DNA of 22,534 bases. Source: DASPTH01 sp046727575. Lineage in GTDB: Bacteria; Actinomycetota; Acidimicrobiia; IMCC26256; DASPTH01. Under the pieces are notes generated by a model. The model saw only the letters and a program-made list of their open reading frames with translations, was not told the origin of the DNA and searched no databases. The position numbers and the translations under genes were made by a program. This document shows positions 6,890 to 13,798 of this stretch, piece by piece. The stretch lies in contig JBKPCV010000239.1 of NCBI GenBank assembly GCA_046727575.1, forward strand, positions 1 to 22,534. Reading direction: 5' to 3'. Position 1 is the first letter of the stretch. Each line of letters opens with the position of its first letter.

Positions 6890-7677
6890 CCGTCGAGCGC
6901 TCCGGTCGCGCGGCGATTCCGTCGGATCGTCACCGGCACCGACGCCGGGTGCTCGACCGGAGGGAAGCTGCGCACGGCGTTGCGCGCGTCGAGGTACGCC
7001 GCCACCGACTTGTGGAGCTTCTTCCCGAGCATCTTGCGGAGCTCGACGTTGAGGCTGCGGTAGACGGGCTCGGCCGCGGTGAAGGCCTCGGGTGCCTCGG
7101 TGCACCACCACGCGAAGTCCTGACCACCCTCGTCCCATGCGTCGCGCCCGAACTCGGTGAGGGTCGAGACGACCGAGCCGTCGTCTTGCTCCTCGTCGAT
7201 GCGGCGAAGCGGCACTTGCCAGCACACTTCCGGCTTCCAGTCGCTGTGGTGGTCACCGACACGGAGCGCGTGCTGATGGAGCGCGCAACCGGGCCCCGCG
7301 GGAAACCCGGGGCGGTTGAGAAAGATGCACGCGTCCTGCACCAGGCGCGTTCGCCATTCGGTTGAACCGTCGTCGTTCTTGCCGACCTTGGCGTAGATCC
7401 CCTTCTTGCGGGCGACGTCGGCGAACTGCCATTCGTCGTCGTCGAGCTTCCTCGCCAATTTGACCACCGCGTCACGGTCCTTGCGGTCCGAGAAGTGCGC
7501 GCCGTACGAGCAGCAACCCTGGATCATCTCGGGAGCCTTCTCGGTGAGCACGCCCTGGCAGCCGTTGCCGAAGATGCACTGCCACCGCGACAGCAGAAAC
7601 GTGATGTCGATCTGCCACCGACGTCCTTCTTCATCGGGGTCATCGAAGGTGACCCACTCTCGCGCGGCACGGATCAT
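6880..7677 (-). CDS. Conserved-looking cysteine-rich protein of unknown function
   Basis: Soluble protein of 265 residues that I do not recognise. Eight cysteines are clustered and could bind metal: C34 and C40 in RWQCIFGNGCQG, C55-C56 in GCCSYGAHF, C117 and C131 in the CIFLNRPGF...GPGCALH region, C152 in KPEVCWQVP, and C192. The spacing and the histidines nearby (H61, H134, H136) suggest an Fe-S cluster or zinc site reminiscent of YkgJ/UPF0153-type proteins, but I see no exact match. The ATG at 7677 has GGAGAAGG about 7 nt upstream. An in-frame ATG at 7755 is less likely because codons between the two are rare for this genome (AGA, AGA, GTA, CAA, GGA, ACA). It overlaps the groES-like gene tail to tail and is divergent from glcD. 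Confidence 0.8.
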   Translation of the reverse strand: MIRAAREWVTFDDPDEEGRRWQIDITFLLSRWQCIFGNGCQGVLTEKAPEMIQGCCSYGAHFSDRKDRDAVVKLARKLDDDEWQFADVARKKGIYAKVGKNDDGSTEWRTRLVQDACIFLNRPGFPAGPGCALHQHALRVGDHHSDWKPEVCWQVPLRRIDEEQDDGSVVSTLTEFGRDAWDEGGQDFAWWCTEAPEAFTAAEPVYRSLNVELRKMLGKKLHKSVAAYLDARNAVRSFPPVEHPASVPVTIRRNRRATGALDGQR

Positions 7678-7764
7678 GGTCAACCCTTCTCCCGCCTCGG
7701 CGTGCTGTTGTCTTCTTACCGCCTGTCGGGCGTCGAGGCGTGTCATTCCAGACATACGTAGTCC

Positions 7765-7770
7765 TAATCT
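7765..7770 (+). promoter_or_regulatory. Candidate -10 box (TAATCT) of the glcDEF operon
   Basis: TAATCT lies in the most AT-rich part of the 119-bp divergent intergenic region. It would start transcription near 7777, about 20 nt before the glcD ATG. On the opposite strand TAGCCT (7774-7779) is a similar candidate for the cysteine-rich gene. No convincing -35 box is seen. Confidence 0.3.
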
Positions 7771-7796
7771 TTGAGGCTATCGACCGAACCGATCAG

Positions 7797-9206
7797 ATGC
7801 TCACCGATCTGCGGGCCGAGCTCGGCGCCGATCGAGCACGCGCCGAAGCACTCGAGCTCGCCCTGTACGCGCGGGACGCAGGCGTCGCCTCGGGCCACGC
7901 CGGGGCAGTTTGTTTTCCGCGCCATGCCGGCGAAGTCGCGCAGGCGGTGCGTATCGCCGCGAGGCACGATCGCCCGTTCGTGGCGCGCGGGAGCGGCACC
8001 GGCCTCGCAGGCGGCGCCACGCCGGTCGGCGACCCGCTCGTCATCGTCACGACGCAGCTCAACCGCATCCTCGAGGTCGACGCGGACAACCGCGTCGCGT
8101 GGGTGGAACCGGGCGTGCTCAACCTCGACCTGAGCCGAGCCGTGGCGCACCTCGGCTTGCACTACGCCCCGGACCCGTCGTCCCAGCAGGCGTGCACCAT
8201 CGGCGGCAACGTCGCCACCAACGCCGGGGGTCCGCACTGCCTGGCCTCCGGGGTGACCGCCACACACGTCCTCGCTCTCGAGGTCGTCCTCGCAGACGGC
8301 TCCACGACCATGCTCGGTGGTCTCGAGCCCGATCAGCCCGGCTACGACCTGCGCGGCTGCTTCGTCGGGAGCGAGGGCACGATGGGAATAGCGACGCGCA
8401 TCGCGGTGCGCCTCACGCCGGACCCGCCCGCGGTCCGCACGCTGCTCCTCGACTTCGACGCGATCGAGCACGCCGGCGCGGCCGTGAGCGGCATCATCGC
8501 GGCGGGGATTGTTCCGGCCGCGCTCGAGATGATGGACGCCGAGATCACGCGCGCAGTGGAGGATTACGTCGGCGCCGGGTACCCGCGTGACGCGGCGGCG
8601 GTCCTGCTCGTCGAGCTCGACGGCCTCCCCGACGGCGTCGACGCGCAAGTGGCGATCGTCGAGAGCGTCGGGCTCGAGCACCATGCGCGTTCTGTACGAG
8701 TGGCGGCCGACGACGCGGAGCGCGCGTTGCTGTGGAAGGGTCGGAAGTCGGCCTTCGGGGCCATCGCCCGCATCGCGCCCGACTACTACCTCCACGACGC
8801 GGTCGTCCCGCGGACGCGGCTCGTCGACGTCTTGCGCCAGGTCTATGCGATCGCGGACGAGCAGCAACTCACGATGATGAACGTGTTCCACGCCGGCGAC
8901 GGCAACCTGCACCCGCTGATCGTGTTCGACGCGCGCGAGCCCGGCGTGTGGGAGCGCGTGCACCGCGCCGGTGACGAGATCCTCGCCGCGTGTGTCGCGG
9001 CCGGCGGCGTGCTGTCGGGCGAGCACGGCATCGGACTCGAGAAGCGCGAGGCCATGCCGCTCGTCTTTTCTCCCGACGACCTCGATGCGCAGGCCCGCTT
9101 GCGCGACGCCTTCGACCCGTCGGGCCGTGCGAATCCCACGAAGATCCTCCCCGCGGGAAGCCGGTGCGGCGAGCTCCAGCGCGTGCCGGAGGGCGCGTGG
9201 ATCTGA
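7797..9206 (+). CDS. glcD: FAD-linked oxidase, glycolate oxidase subunit GlcD-like
   Basis: Flavin subunit of a three-part 2-hydroxyacid dehydrogenase that oxidises glycolate (or D-lactate) and passes electrons to the respiratory chain. The protein has 469 residues. The FAD_binding_4 domain shows FVARGSGTGLAGGATP (61-76), DPSSQQACTIGGNVATNAGG (126-145) and FVGSEGTMGIAT. The C-terminal cap domain has HAGDGNLHP (365-373) and GEHGIGLEK (408-416), both typical of GlcD and D-lactate dehydrogenases. The ATG at 7797 starts the region of normal GC-rich codon use; an in-frame start at 7740 would run through the promoter region. glcE starts 10 nt before its stop. The presence of glcE and glcF favours glycolate oxidase, but the substrate is not proven. 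Confidence 0.93.
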   Translation: MLTDLRAELGADRARAEALELALYARDAGVASGHAGAVCFPRHAGEVAQAVRIAARHDRPFVARGSGTGLAGGATPVGDPLVIVTTQLNRILEVDADNRVAWVEPGVLNLDLSRAVAHLGLHYAPDPSSQQACTIGGNVATNAGGPHCLASGVTATHVLALEVVLADGSTTMLGGLEPDQPGYDLRGCFVGSEGTMGIATRIAVRLTPDPPAVRTLLLDFDAIEHAGAAVSGIIAAGIVPAALEMMDAEITRAVEDYVGAGYPRDAAAVLLVELDGLPDGVDAQVAIVESVGLEHHARSVRVAADDAERALLWKGRKSAFGAIARIAPDYYLHDAVVPRTRLVDVLRQVYAIADEQQLTMMNVFHAGDGNLHPLIVFDAREPGVWERVHRAGDEILAACVAAGGVLSGEHGIGLEKREAMPLVFSPDDLDAQARLRDAFDPSGRANPTKILPAGSRCGELQRVPEGAWI

Positions 9207-10231
9207 CCGACCTCGCGCGCGAGATACGCGACGCGGACGACGTGGCCGCGGTCGGCGGTCGCACGCACTGGGAAGTGGGTGGACCTCCGTCACCCGCCGC
9301 AGTTCTCGTGCGCGCGCCCGCCGGCGTGATCGCCTACGACCCGGCCGACCTGACCGTCACGGTCGCAGCCGGCACCACGGTTCGTGAGCTGGCGGAGGAG
9401 CTCGGCGAGGCATGTCAGGAATGCGCGCTCGACCCGCGTTCGGACGACGCGACCGTCGGCGGCGTGCTTGCCGTCGGGCTGTCGGGGCACCGCCGGCTCC
9501 GCTACGGCCCGCTGCGTGACCGCGTGCTCGAGGTGCGGTTCGTCACGGCCGACGGGCGCGTGGTGAAGGGCGGTGGTCCCACGGTCAAGAACGTGAGCGG
9601 ATTCGACATCCCCCGCCTCCTCGTCGGTTCGTTCGGCACCATCGGCGTGCTCGCGCAGGTGATCCTCCGGTGCCAGCCCCGTGCGGAGCTCGTGCAGTGG
9701 GGCGTCACCGATCGCGACCCGGTCGAGGTGCGGCGTCGCACGTATCGTCCTTCGTGCATCGCGTGGGACGGCGACGTCACGCACGTGCTCCTGGAGGGGG
9801 TCGCCGCCGACGTGGTACGCGAGCACGAGGCGGCGGGCACCGAACCGGCCGTGAGCGCGCCGGCATGGCCCGAAGGAGTACACCGCGGTCGTATCTCCGT
9901 GCATCCGTCGGAGGTGCAGCCACTCGGGCCGGAGCTCGGTGATGTCGGCGTCCGCTGGCTCGCCGAGGTCGGCGTCGGCACCATCCATGTGGCCGCGGAC
10001 GCCGAACAAGAGCTCGCGGCCGCGCGCGCCGCTGCCGAGCGACACGGCGGCTGGCTGCTCCGCGAGGCCGGCGCGCCCGAGCTCGACGGCTTCGGGCGCG
10101 CGTTGCCGAACCTCGCGTTGATGGCGCGCGTCGCGAGCGCGTTCGACCCTACCGGCAAGCTGGGCCGCGGCCGGCTCCCGCTCCACCGTCGCGCGGTGTG
10201 CGACCGCGACGCTGCAACCGCTCATGTTTGA
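9197..10231 (+). CDS. glcE: FAD-binding oxidase, glycolate oxidase subunit GlcE-like
   Basis: Second flavin-fold subunit of the GlcDEF complex, 344 residues. It has an FAD_binding_4 type N-terminal half with YDPADLTVTVAAGTTVREL (about 47-65), a GGVLAVGLSGHRRLRYGP stretch, and the diagnostic VKNVSGFDIPRLLVGSFGT. The C-terminal half is divergent and ends with FDPTGKLGRGRLP, like other GlcE proteins. GTG at 9197 has GGAGGG 3 nt upstream and overlaps the end of glcD by 10 nt. An upstream in-frame start at 8990 is inside glcD and rejected. glcF begins 8 nt before its stop. The overlaps at both ends argue for coupled translation of the three subunits. Confidence 0.92.
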   Translation: MDLTDLAREIRDADDVAAVGGRTHWEVGGPPSPAAVLVRAPAGVIAYDPADLTVTVAAGTTVRELAEELGEACQECALDPRSDDATVGGVLAVGLSGHRRLRYGPLRDRVLEVRFVTADGRVVKGGGPTVKNVSGFDIPRLLVGSFGTIGVLAQVILRCQPRAELVQWGVTDRDPVEVRRRTYRPSCIAWDGDVTHVLLEGVAADVVREHEAAGTEPAVSAPAWPEGVHRGRISVHPSEVQPLGPELGDVGVRWLAEVGVGTIHVAADAEQELAAARAAAERHGGWLLREAGAPELDGFGRALPNLALMARVASAFDPTGKLGRGRLPLHRRAVCDRDAATAHV

Positions 10232-11450
10232 CGCACCACCCGCGCCCGTGCACCGAGCGCGCGTCCACGTGTTGCCCGTCGACGAGGACGAGCTCGTCGC
10301 CTGCGTCGCCTGCGGGTTGTGCCTGCCGCACTGCCCGACCTACCGCGTCACCGGGCTCGAGGCGGCGTCCCCACGCGGCCGGATCGCGGCGATGCGCGCG
10401 GTCGAGCTCGACGGTGCCGCGCTCGACGAGGCCTTCCGGCACACCATGGAAACGTGCGTGCAGTGCCGCGGATGTGAGGCCGCGTGCCCATCCGGCGTTC
10501 CGTTCGGTCACTTGATGGAGGGTGCACGTGAAGCGCTCGCCGGCCCCGCGGCAACCTCGCGCAGCCTGCCCCGGCGCGTCGCCGAATGGTTCGGCTACGT
10601 GGTGGTGCTCCCGCGGCACTGGCTGCTCGTCACGCTCTCGTGGTTCCTCTGGCTCGCGCAACGCCTGCGCCTCGTCCCGCGTCGCCTCGGCTTGCCGAAG
10701 CTTTCTGTACGCGCGCTGGGTCTCCGCCTCCGCGGTGACGCGCAGCCGGACGCGTATCTCTACCCCGGCTGCGTGATGGACGCCTGGCAACGCGACGTGC
10801 ACGCCGCCGCGCTTCGTGTCATGCGCGCCACTGGCGGGCAGCCGGGGCTGCCGGGAACGGGCGGCGATTGTTGCGGCGCGCTGCACGTGCACGCCGGCCG
10901 TGTCGAGCTCGCACGCAGGCTGGCCCGACGCGTGATGACGTCGATGCCGGGTGACGCGCCCGTCGTCGTCGACAGCGCAGGCTGCGGCGCCGCGATGAAG
11001 GACTACGGCCGCCTCCTCGGGACGCCCGAAGCAGACTCGTTCGCAGGGCGCGTGCGCGACTTCTCGGAGTGGCTCGACGCGCAACCGGCGCTTGCGCTGC
11101 GCGACACGGGCCTCGACGCCGTCGTGCAGGATCCGTGCCATCTCCGGCACGTGCAGCGGGCTCAGGGCGCGGTACGCGCGGTGCTCGCACCCGCATACCG
11201 CCTGCACGACACGGCCGACGACGGTCTCTGTTGCGGGGCGGGTGGTGCGTACGCGGCGCTGCAACCGGAGCTGTCGTCGGAAATCCGGCTCCGCAAGGTC
11301 GACGCGATCCGGCGCGCGGGCGGCGGACTCGATCCGCTGGTCGTGTCGGCCAATCCTGGTTGCGCGATGCACCTGGGCGCGGTGGGCCTCGACGTGCGCC
11401 ATCCGGCCCAGCTGCTCGCCGACGCGCTCGTGGAGGAGCCGGGTGACTGA
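10224..11450 (+). CDS. glcF: Iron-sulfur subunit of glycolate oxidase, GlcF-like
   Basis: Electron-transfer subunit of 408 residues. Two ferredoxin-type [4Fe-4S] motifs lie near the N-terminus: CVACGLCLPHCP (27-38) and CVQCRGCEAACP (78-89). Two CCG (cysteine-rich) domains follow, with YLYPGCVMDAW, GGDCCGALHVHAG and DSAGCG in the first, and QDPCHLRHVQ, LCCGAGGAY and SANPGCAMHL in the second. This layout is that of GlcF/LldE/HdrD-type proteins, which pass electrons from the flavin subunits to quinone or another carrier. A hydrophobic stretch near WFGYVVVLPRHWLLVTLSWFL could touch the membrane. The ATG at 10224 overlaps glcE. The next small gene starts inside its end. Confidence 0.94.
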   Translation: MFDAPPAPVHRARVHVLPVDEDELVACVACGLCLPHCPTYRVTGLEAASPRGRIAAMRAVELDGAALDEAFRHTMETCVQCRGCEAACPSGVPFGHLMEGAREALAGPAATSRSLPRRVAEWFGYVVVLPRHWLLVTLSWFLWLAQRLRLVPRRLGLPKLSVRALGLRLRGDAQPDAYLYPGCVMDAWQRDVHAAALRVMRATGGQPGLPGTGGDCCGALHVHAGRVELARRLARRVMTSMPGDAPVVVDSAGCGAAMKDYGRLLGTPEADSFAGRVRDFSEWLDAQPALALRDTGLDAVVQDPCHLRHVQRAQGAVRAVLAPAYRLHDTADDGLCCGAGGAYAALQPELSSEIRLRKVDAIRRAGGGLDPLVVSANPGCAMHLGAVGLDVRHPAQLLADALVEEPGD

Positions 11451-11646
11451 CACCGAACAGATCGTCGAGCGGCTGCGGGCGATCGAGGAGGAGCTGCGCG
11501 ACCTCGGGTACGACCGTCTGCGCGCCGCGAGCGAGCACGGCGACCACGATGCTCTCGCCGACGAGAAGCGCGTGTTGCAGGCGCGACGCGCGATCGCGCG
11601 CGCGATCGCCGCGCTCGACGGAGGCGTTAGTCGGACTGAGGGCTAG
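11443..11646 (+). CDS. Small helical protein of unknown function, last gene of glcDEF operon
   Basis: Predicted 67-residue protein, rich in Glu, Arg, Ala and Leu and probably almost all alpha-helical. The heptad-like patterns VERLRAIEEELRDL and LADEKRVLQARRAI suggest a coiled coil or helical hairpin. I do not recognise a family. Support for it being real is good: GTG at 11443 follows GGAGGAG at 11432-11438, it overlaps the glcF stop by 8 nt, and its stop shares the CTAG tetranucleotide with the stop of the convergent LOG gene. Position suggests cotranscription with glcDEF and perhaps a role in assembly or regulation, which is only a guess. Confidence 0.7.
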   Translation: MTDTEQIVERLRAIEEELRDLGYDRLRAASEHGDHDALADEKRVLQARRAIARAIAALDGGVSRTEG

Positions 11647-12686
11647 CGGCCGGCGGGCCGCCGATTGATCCGGTCGACGAGCATCCGGAGGCGCGCCCAG
11701 CCGCGGCGGTCGAACCAGAACGCGAGGCGGGCGAGATCGACGTGGTCCGCGTCCGCGATCTCCGGACTCGTGGCGCCGATGACCTCCATCTCTCCGCGCA
11801 CGACGATGTCGGCGAACTCGCGGTTCAGCTCGGCGAGCTCGTCGCCTGTGAGTACCTCGTGCATGCGCAACACGAGCCGGCCCTCGACGAAGCGCAGCGA
11901 GTGGTAGTTGGCGTAGAAGCCGACGATCTCGTCGACGGCGGTCTCGACGTTGTCCGTGGTGCGCACTAGCGCAAGGTCGTCGGGGTTGATGTAGCCGGTC
12001 TTCACGAGCTCCTCGACGACGAAGGCGAGCCATGTGGTCCAGTACGTGCCTCCTGGCACGTCGAGCAGCACAACGGGCGCCGGCGGCGCCTTGCCGGTCT
12101 GGAGCAGGGTGAGCAGCTCGAACGCCTCGTCGAGCGTCCCGAACCCGCCTGGCAACAGGACGAAGGCGTGCGATTCCTTCACGAACTCCAGCTTGCGAGT
12201 GAAGAAGTAGCGGAAGTTGACCAGCTTCGGATCGCCCTCGAAGAACTGCGTGGTGGCGGCCTCGAACGGCAACCTGATGCTCACGCCGAAGGCCTGCTCG
12301 GGCCCCGCGCCGTCGATCCCCGCCTCCATGATCCCCGGCCCCGCGCCAGTCACGACCATCCAATCGCGCGCCGCGATCGCGGCGGCAAGGTCGCGGGTCT
12401 GCACGTACAGCGGATCGTCGGGTTGGGTACGCGCCGAGCCGAAGATCGCCACCTTGCGCGAGGTGCGGTACGGCGCGAACACGTGGAACGCATGCCGCAT
12501 CTCCTTGAGCGCGGCATTCGCGATCTTGAGATCGCCGCGATCCGCGCGATCGAGCCCGAGTCGTGCCGCCGAAGCCATCATCTCGAAGACGAGGTCGGCG
12601 TTCGCAGGATCCGTCGTGTTCTCGACGATCTCCGCCAGGGCTGTGTCGAGCTCGTCGTCACCGGTGCGATAGCGGGGGAGCTTCAC
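11643..12686 (-). CDS. LOG-family (TIGR00730-type) nucleotide phosphoribohydrolase-like protein
   Basis: Rossmann-fold protein of 347 residues. The LOG core shows VAIFGSAR (79-86), VVTGAGPGIMEA (111-122), FFTRKLEFVKESHAFVLLPGG (from about 161) and the hallmark PGGFGTLDE (179-187). These are the nucleotide-binding and catalytic signatures of Lonely-guy enzymes, which cleave nucleoside 5'-monophosphates to base plus ribose-5-phosphate. The family was long misannotated as lysine decarboxylase. It is longer than plain LOG (about 190 residues), with roughly 75 extra N-terminal and 80 extra C-terminal residues, so its substrate may differ from cytokinin nucleotides. GTG at 12686 overlaps the pfkB stop (GTGA), so translation is coupled. 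Family assignment is firm; the substrate is not. Confidence 0.9.
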   Translation of the reverse strand: MKLPRYRTGDDELDTALAEIVENTTDPANADLVFEMMASAARLGLDRADRGDLKIANAALKEMRHAFHVFAPYRTSRKVAIFGSARTQPDDPLYVQTRDLAAAIAARDWMVVTGAGPGIMEAGIDGAGPEQAFGVSIRLPFEAATTQFFEGDPKLVNFRYFFTRKLEFVKESHAFVLLPGGFGTLDEAFELLTLLQTGKAPPAPVVLLDVPGGTYWTTWLAFVVEELVKTGYINPDDLALVRTTDNVETAVDEIVGFYANYHSLRFVEGRLVLRMHEVLTGDELAELNREFADIVVRGEMEVIGATSPEIADADHVDLARLAFWFDRRGWARLRMLVDRINRRPAGR

Positions 12687-13798
12687 GGCGTGCGCGCCTG
12701 TGAGCCGGGTCGACTCCGTTCCGCAGTCCCGCTCGTCCCGATACCGGGTCGCTCGCTGCTCGCCGGGGTACCCGGCTCGCGGCCGCTCGCTCGTGCACGG
12801 CTCCACTTCGTTTCCTCGAGCATCGGCCGCGCGAGATCGGCGAGCGAGTGCTGCGGCCGCGCGCCCAGGTGACTGATCACCTCGGACGCCGCGAGCGAGC
12901 CGAGCCGACCCGCGGTCCCGAGGTCGTACCCGTGCGTGAGGCCGTACAGGAAACCGGACGCATAGAGGTCGCCGGCGCCGGTGGTGTCGACGACCTCCGC
13001 GACCGGATGGGGGTCGACGACGTGCACCTCGTCGCGGGTCACGATGAGCGAGCCCTTCTCGCTCCGCGTCAGCGCCGCGATCTCGCACTGGTCGCGCACG
13101 AGCTGCAGCGCGTCGTCGAACTCCGTGACCTCGTAGAGCGACGTGATCTCGACCTCGTTGGCGAACAGCACGTCGACGTCGTGCTCGACCAGGTCGAGGA
13201 ACTCGATACGGTGCCGATCGACGCAGGACGCCTCGGACAACGTGAACGCGACACGGTTGCCGGCTTCGTGCGCGGTGCGCGCGGCGCGGCGAAAGGCGTC
13301 CTTGGCGTCGGGTTCGTCCCAGAGGTAGCCCTCGAGGTACAGCACCTGGGCCCCTCGAATGAGCTCTGCGTCAAGATCCGACGGGCCGAGCTGCGCGGAC
13401 GCGCCGAGGTACGTGTTCATCGTGCGCTGCGCGTCGGGTGTCACGATGATCAGGCACCGGCCGGTGGGTACGCCGTCGCTCGCAGGTGGCGTCCGGAACT
13501 CGACTCCGGCGGCGCGCAGGTCGTGTCCGAACACCGCGCCGAGCTGGTCGTCGTTCACGCGCCCGACGAACGCGGCGGTTCCCCCGAACGACGCGATGCC
13601 GACCGTCGTGTTGGCCGCCGAGCCACCCGAGATCTCGGTCGCCGGCCCCATGGCGGCGTACAGCTGCTCGGCGCGCTCAGTGTCAATGAGCTGCATCGCG
13701 CCGCGAGTGAGCCCGTGCTGTTGCACGAAGGCGTCGCTCTCGTGGCTCAGGACGTCGACGAGCGCGTTGCCGATGCCGACGACGTCGAAGCGGCTCAC
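12683..13798 (-). CDS. PfkB-family sugar kinase, adenosine kinase-like
   Basis: Ribokinase-fold kinase of 371 residues, closest in feel to the adenosine kinase group. Motifs are VVGIGNALVDVL (6-17), GGSAANTTVGIASFGG (58-73), FANEVEITSLY (212-222) and the anion hole with catalytic base DTTGAGDLYASGFL (271-284, D277). It probably phosphorylates adenosine or a related nucleoside; a sugar substrate cannot be excluded. The recognisable domain ends near residue 330. The last 40 residues are low-complexity (Arg, Ser, Gly, Pro, Thr), and residues about 336-351 are encoded by a copy of the palindromic repeat found at the right edge of the window. GTG at 13798 overlaps the fbiC stop (GTGA). The open frame reaching 14782 is antisense-like noise over fbiC. 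Confidence 0.9.
   Translation of the reverse strand: MSRFDVVGIGNALVDVLSHESDAFVQQHGLTRGAMQLIDTERAEQLYAAMGPATEISGGSAANTTVGIASFGGTAAFVGRVNDDQLGAVFGHDLRAAGVEFRTPPASDGVPTGRCLIIVTPDAQRTMNTYLGASAQLGPSDLDAELIRGAQVLYLEGYLWDEPDAKDAFRRAARTAHEAGNRVAFTLSEASCVDRHRIEFLDLVEHDVDVLFANEVEITSLYEVTEFDDALQLVRDQCEIAALTRSEKGSLIVTRDEVHVVDPHPVAEVVDTTGAGDLYASGFLYGLTHGYDLGTAGRLGSLAASEVISHLGARPQHSLADLARPMLEETKWSRARASGREPGTPASSERPGIGTSGTAERSRPGSQARTP
12746..12793 (-). repeat. Diverged copy of the palindromic repeat, inside the pfkB 3' end
   Basis: Read on the plus strand, this segment matches the reverse complement of the 22368-22481 repeat unit. GGGTCGCTCGCTGC is identical, then 4 versus 5 unlike bases, then the 16-base core CGGGGTACCCGGCTCG is identical, then 4 unlike bases, then CGCTCGCTC is identical. 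It is translated in frame as part of the kinase tail. The central GCCGGG/CCCGGC arms keep hairpin potential. Confidence 0.8.

Noticed and set aside
6497..7225. N-terminal extension of ctaB over the groES-like and cysteine-rich genes
   Set aside because: The sequence is the complement of clearly coding genes, and the heme O synthase fold begins just after GTG 6496.
7678..7755. Upstream ATG start for the cysteine-rich protein
   Set aside because: The intervening codons include AGA, AGA, GTA, CAA and ACA, unlike neighbouring genes, and the ATG at 7677 has a much better ribosome site.
7764..9293. 509-codon minus-strand open frame opposite glcD
   Set aside because: High GC content produces long antisense frames; the translation is rich in Arg, Asp and His, with no motif, and glcD on the plus strand is unmistakable.
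12860..12910. Another copy of the palindromic repeat (GCGAGCGAGCCGAGCC)
   Set aside because: It encodes conserved kinase residues (LGSLAASEVI) and lacks the GGGTACCC core, so the likeness is compositional.
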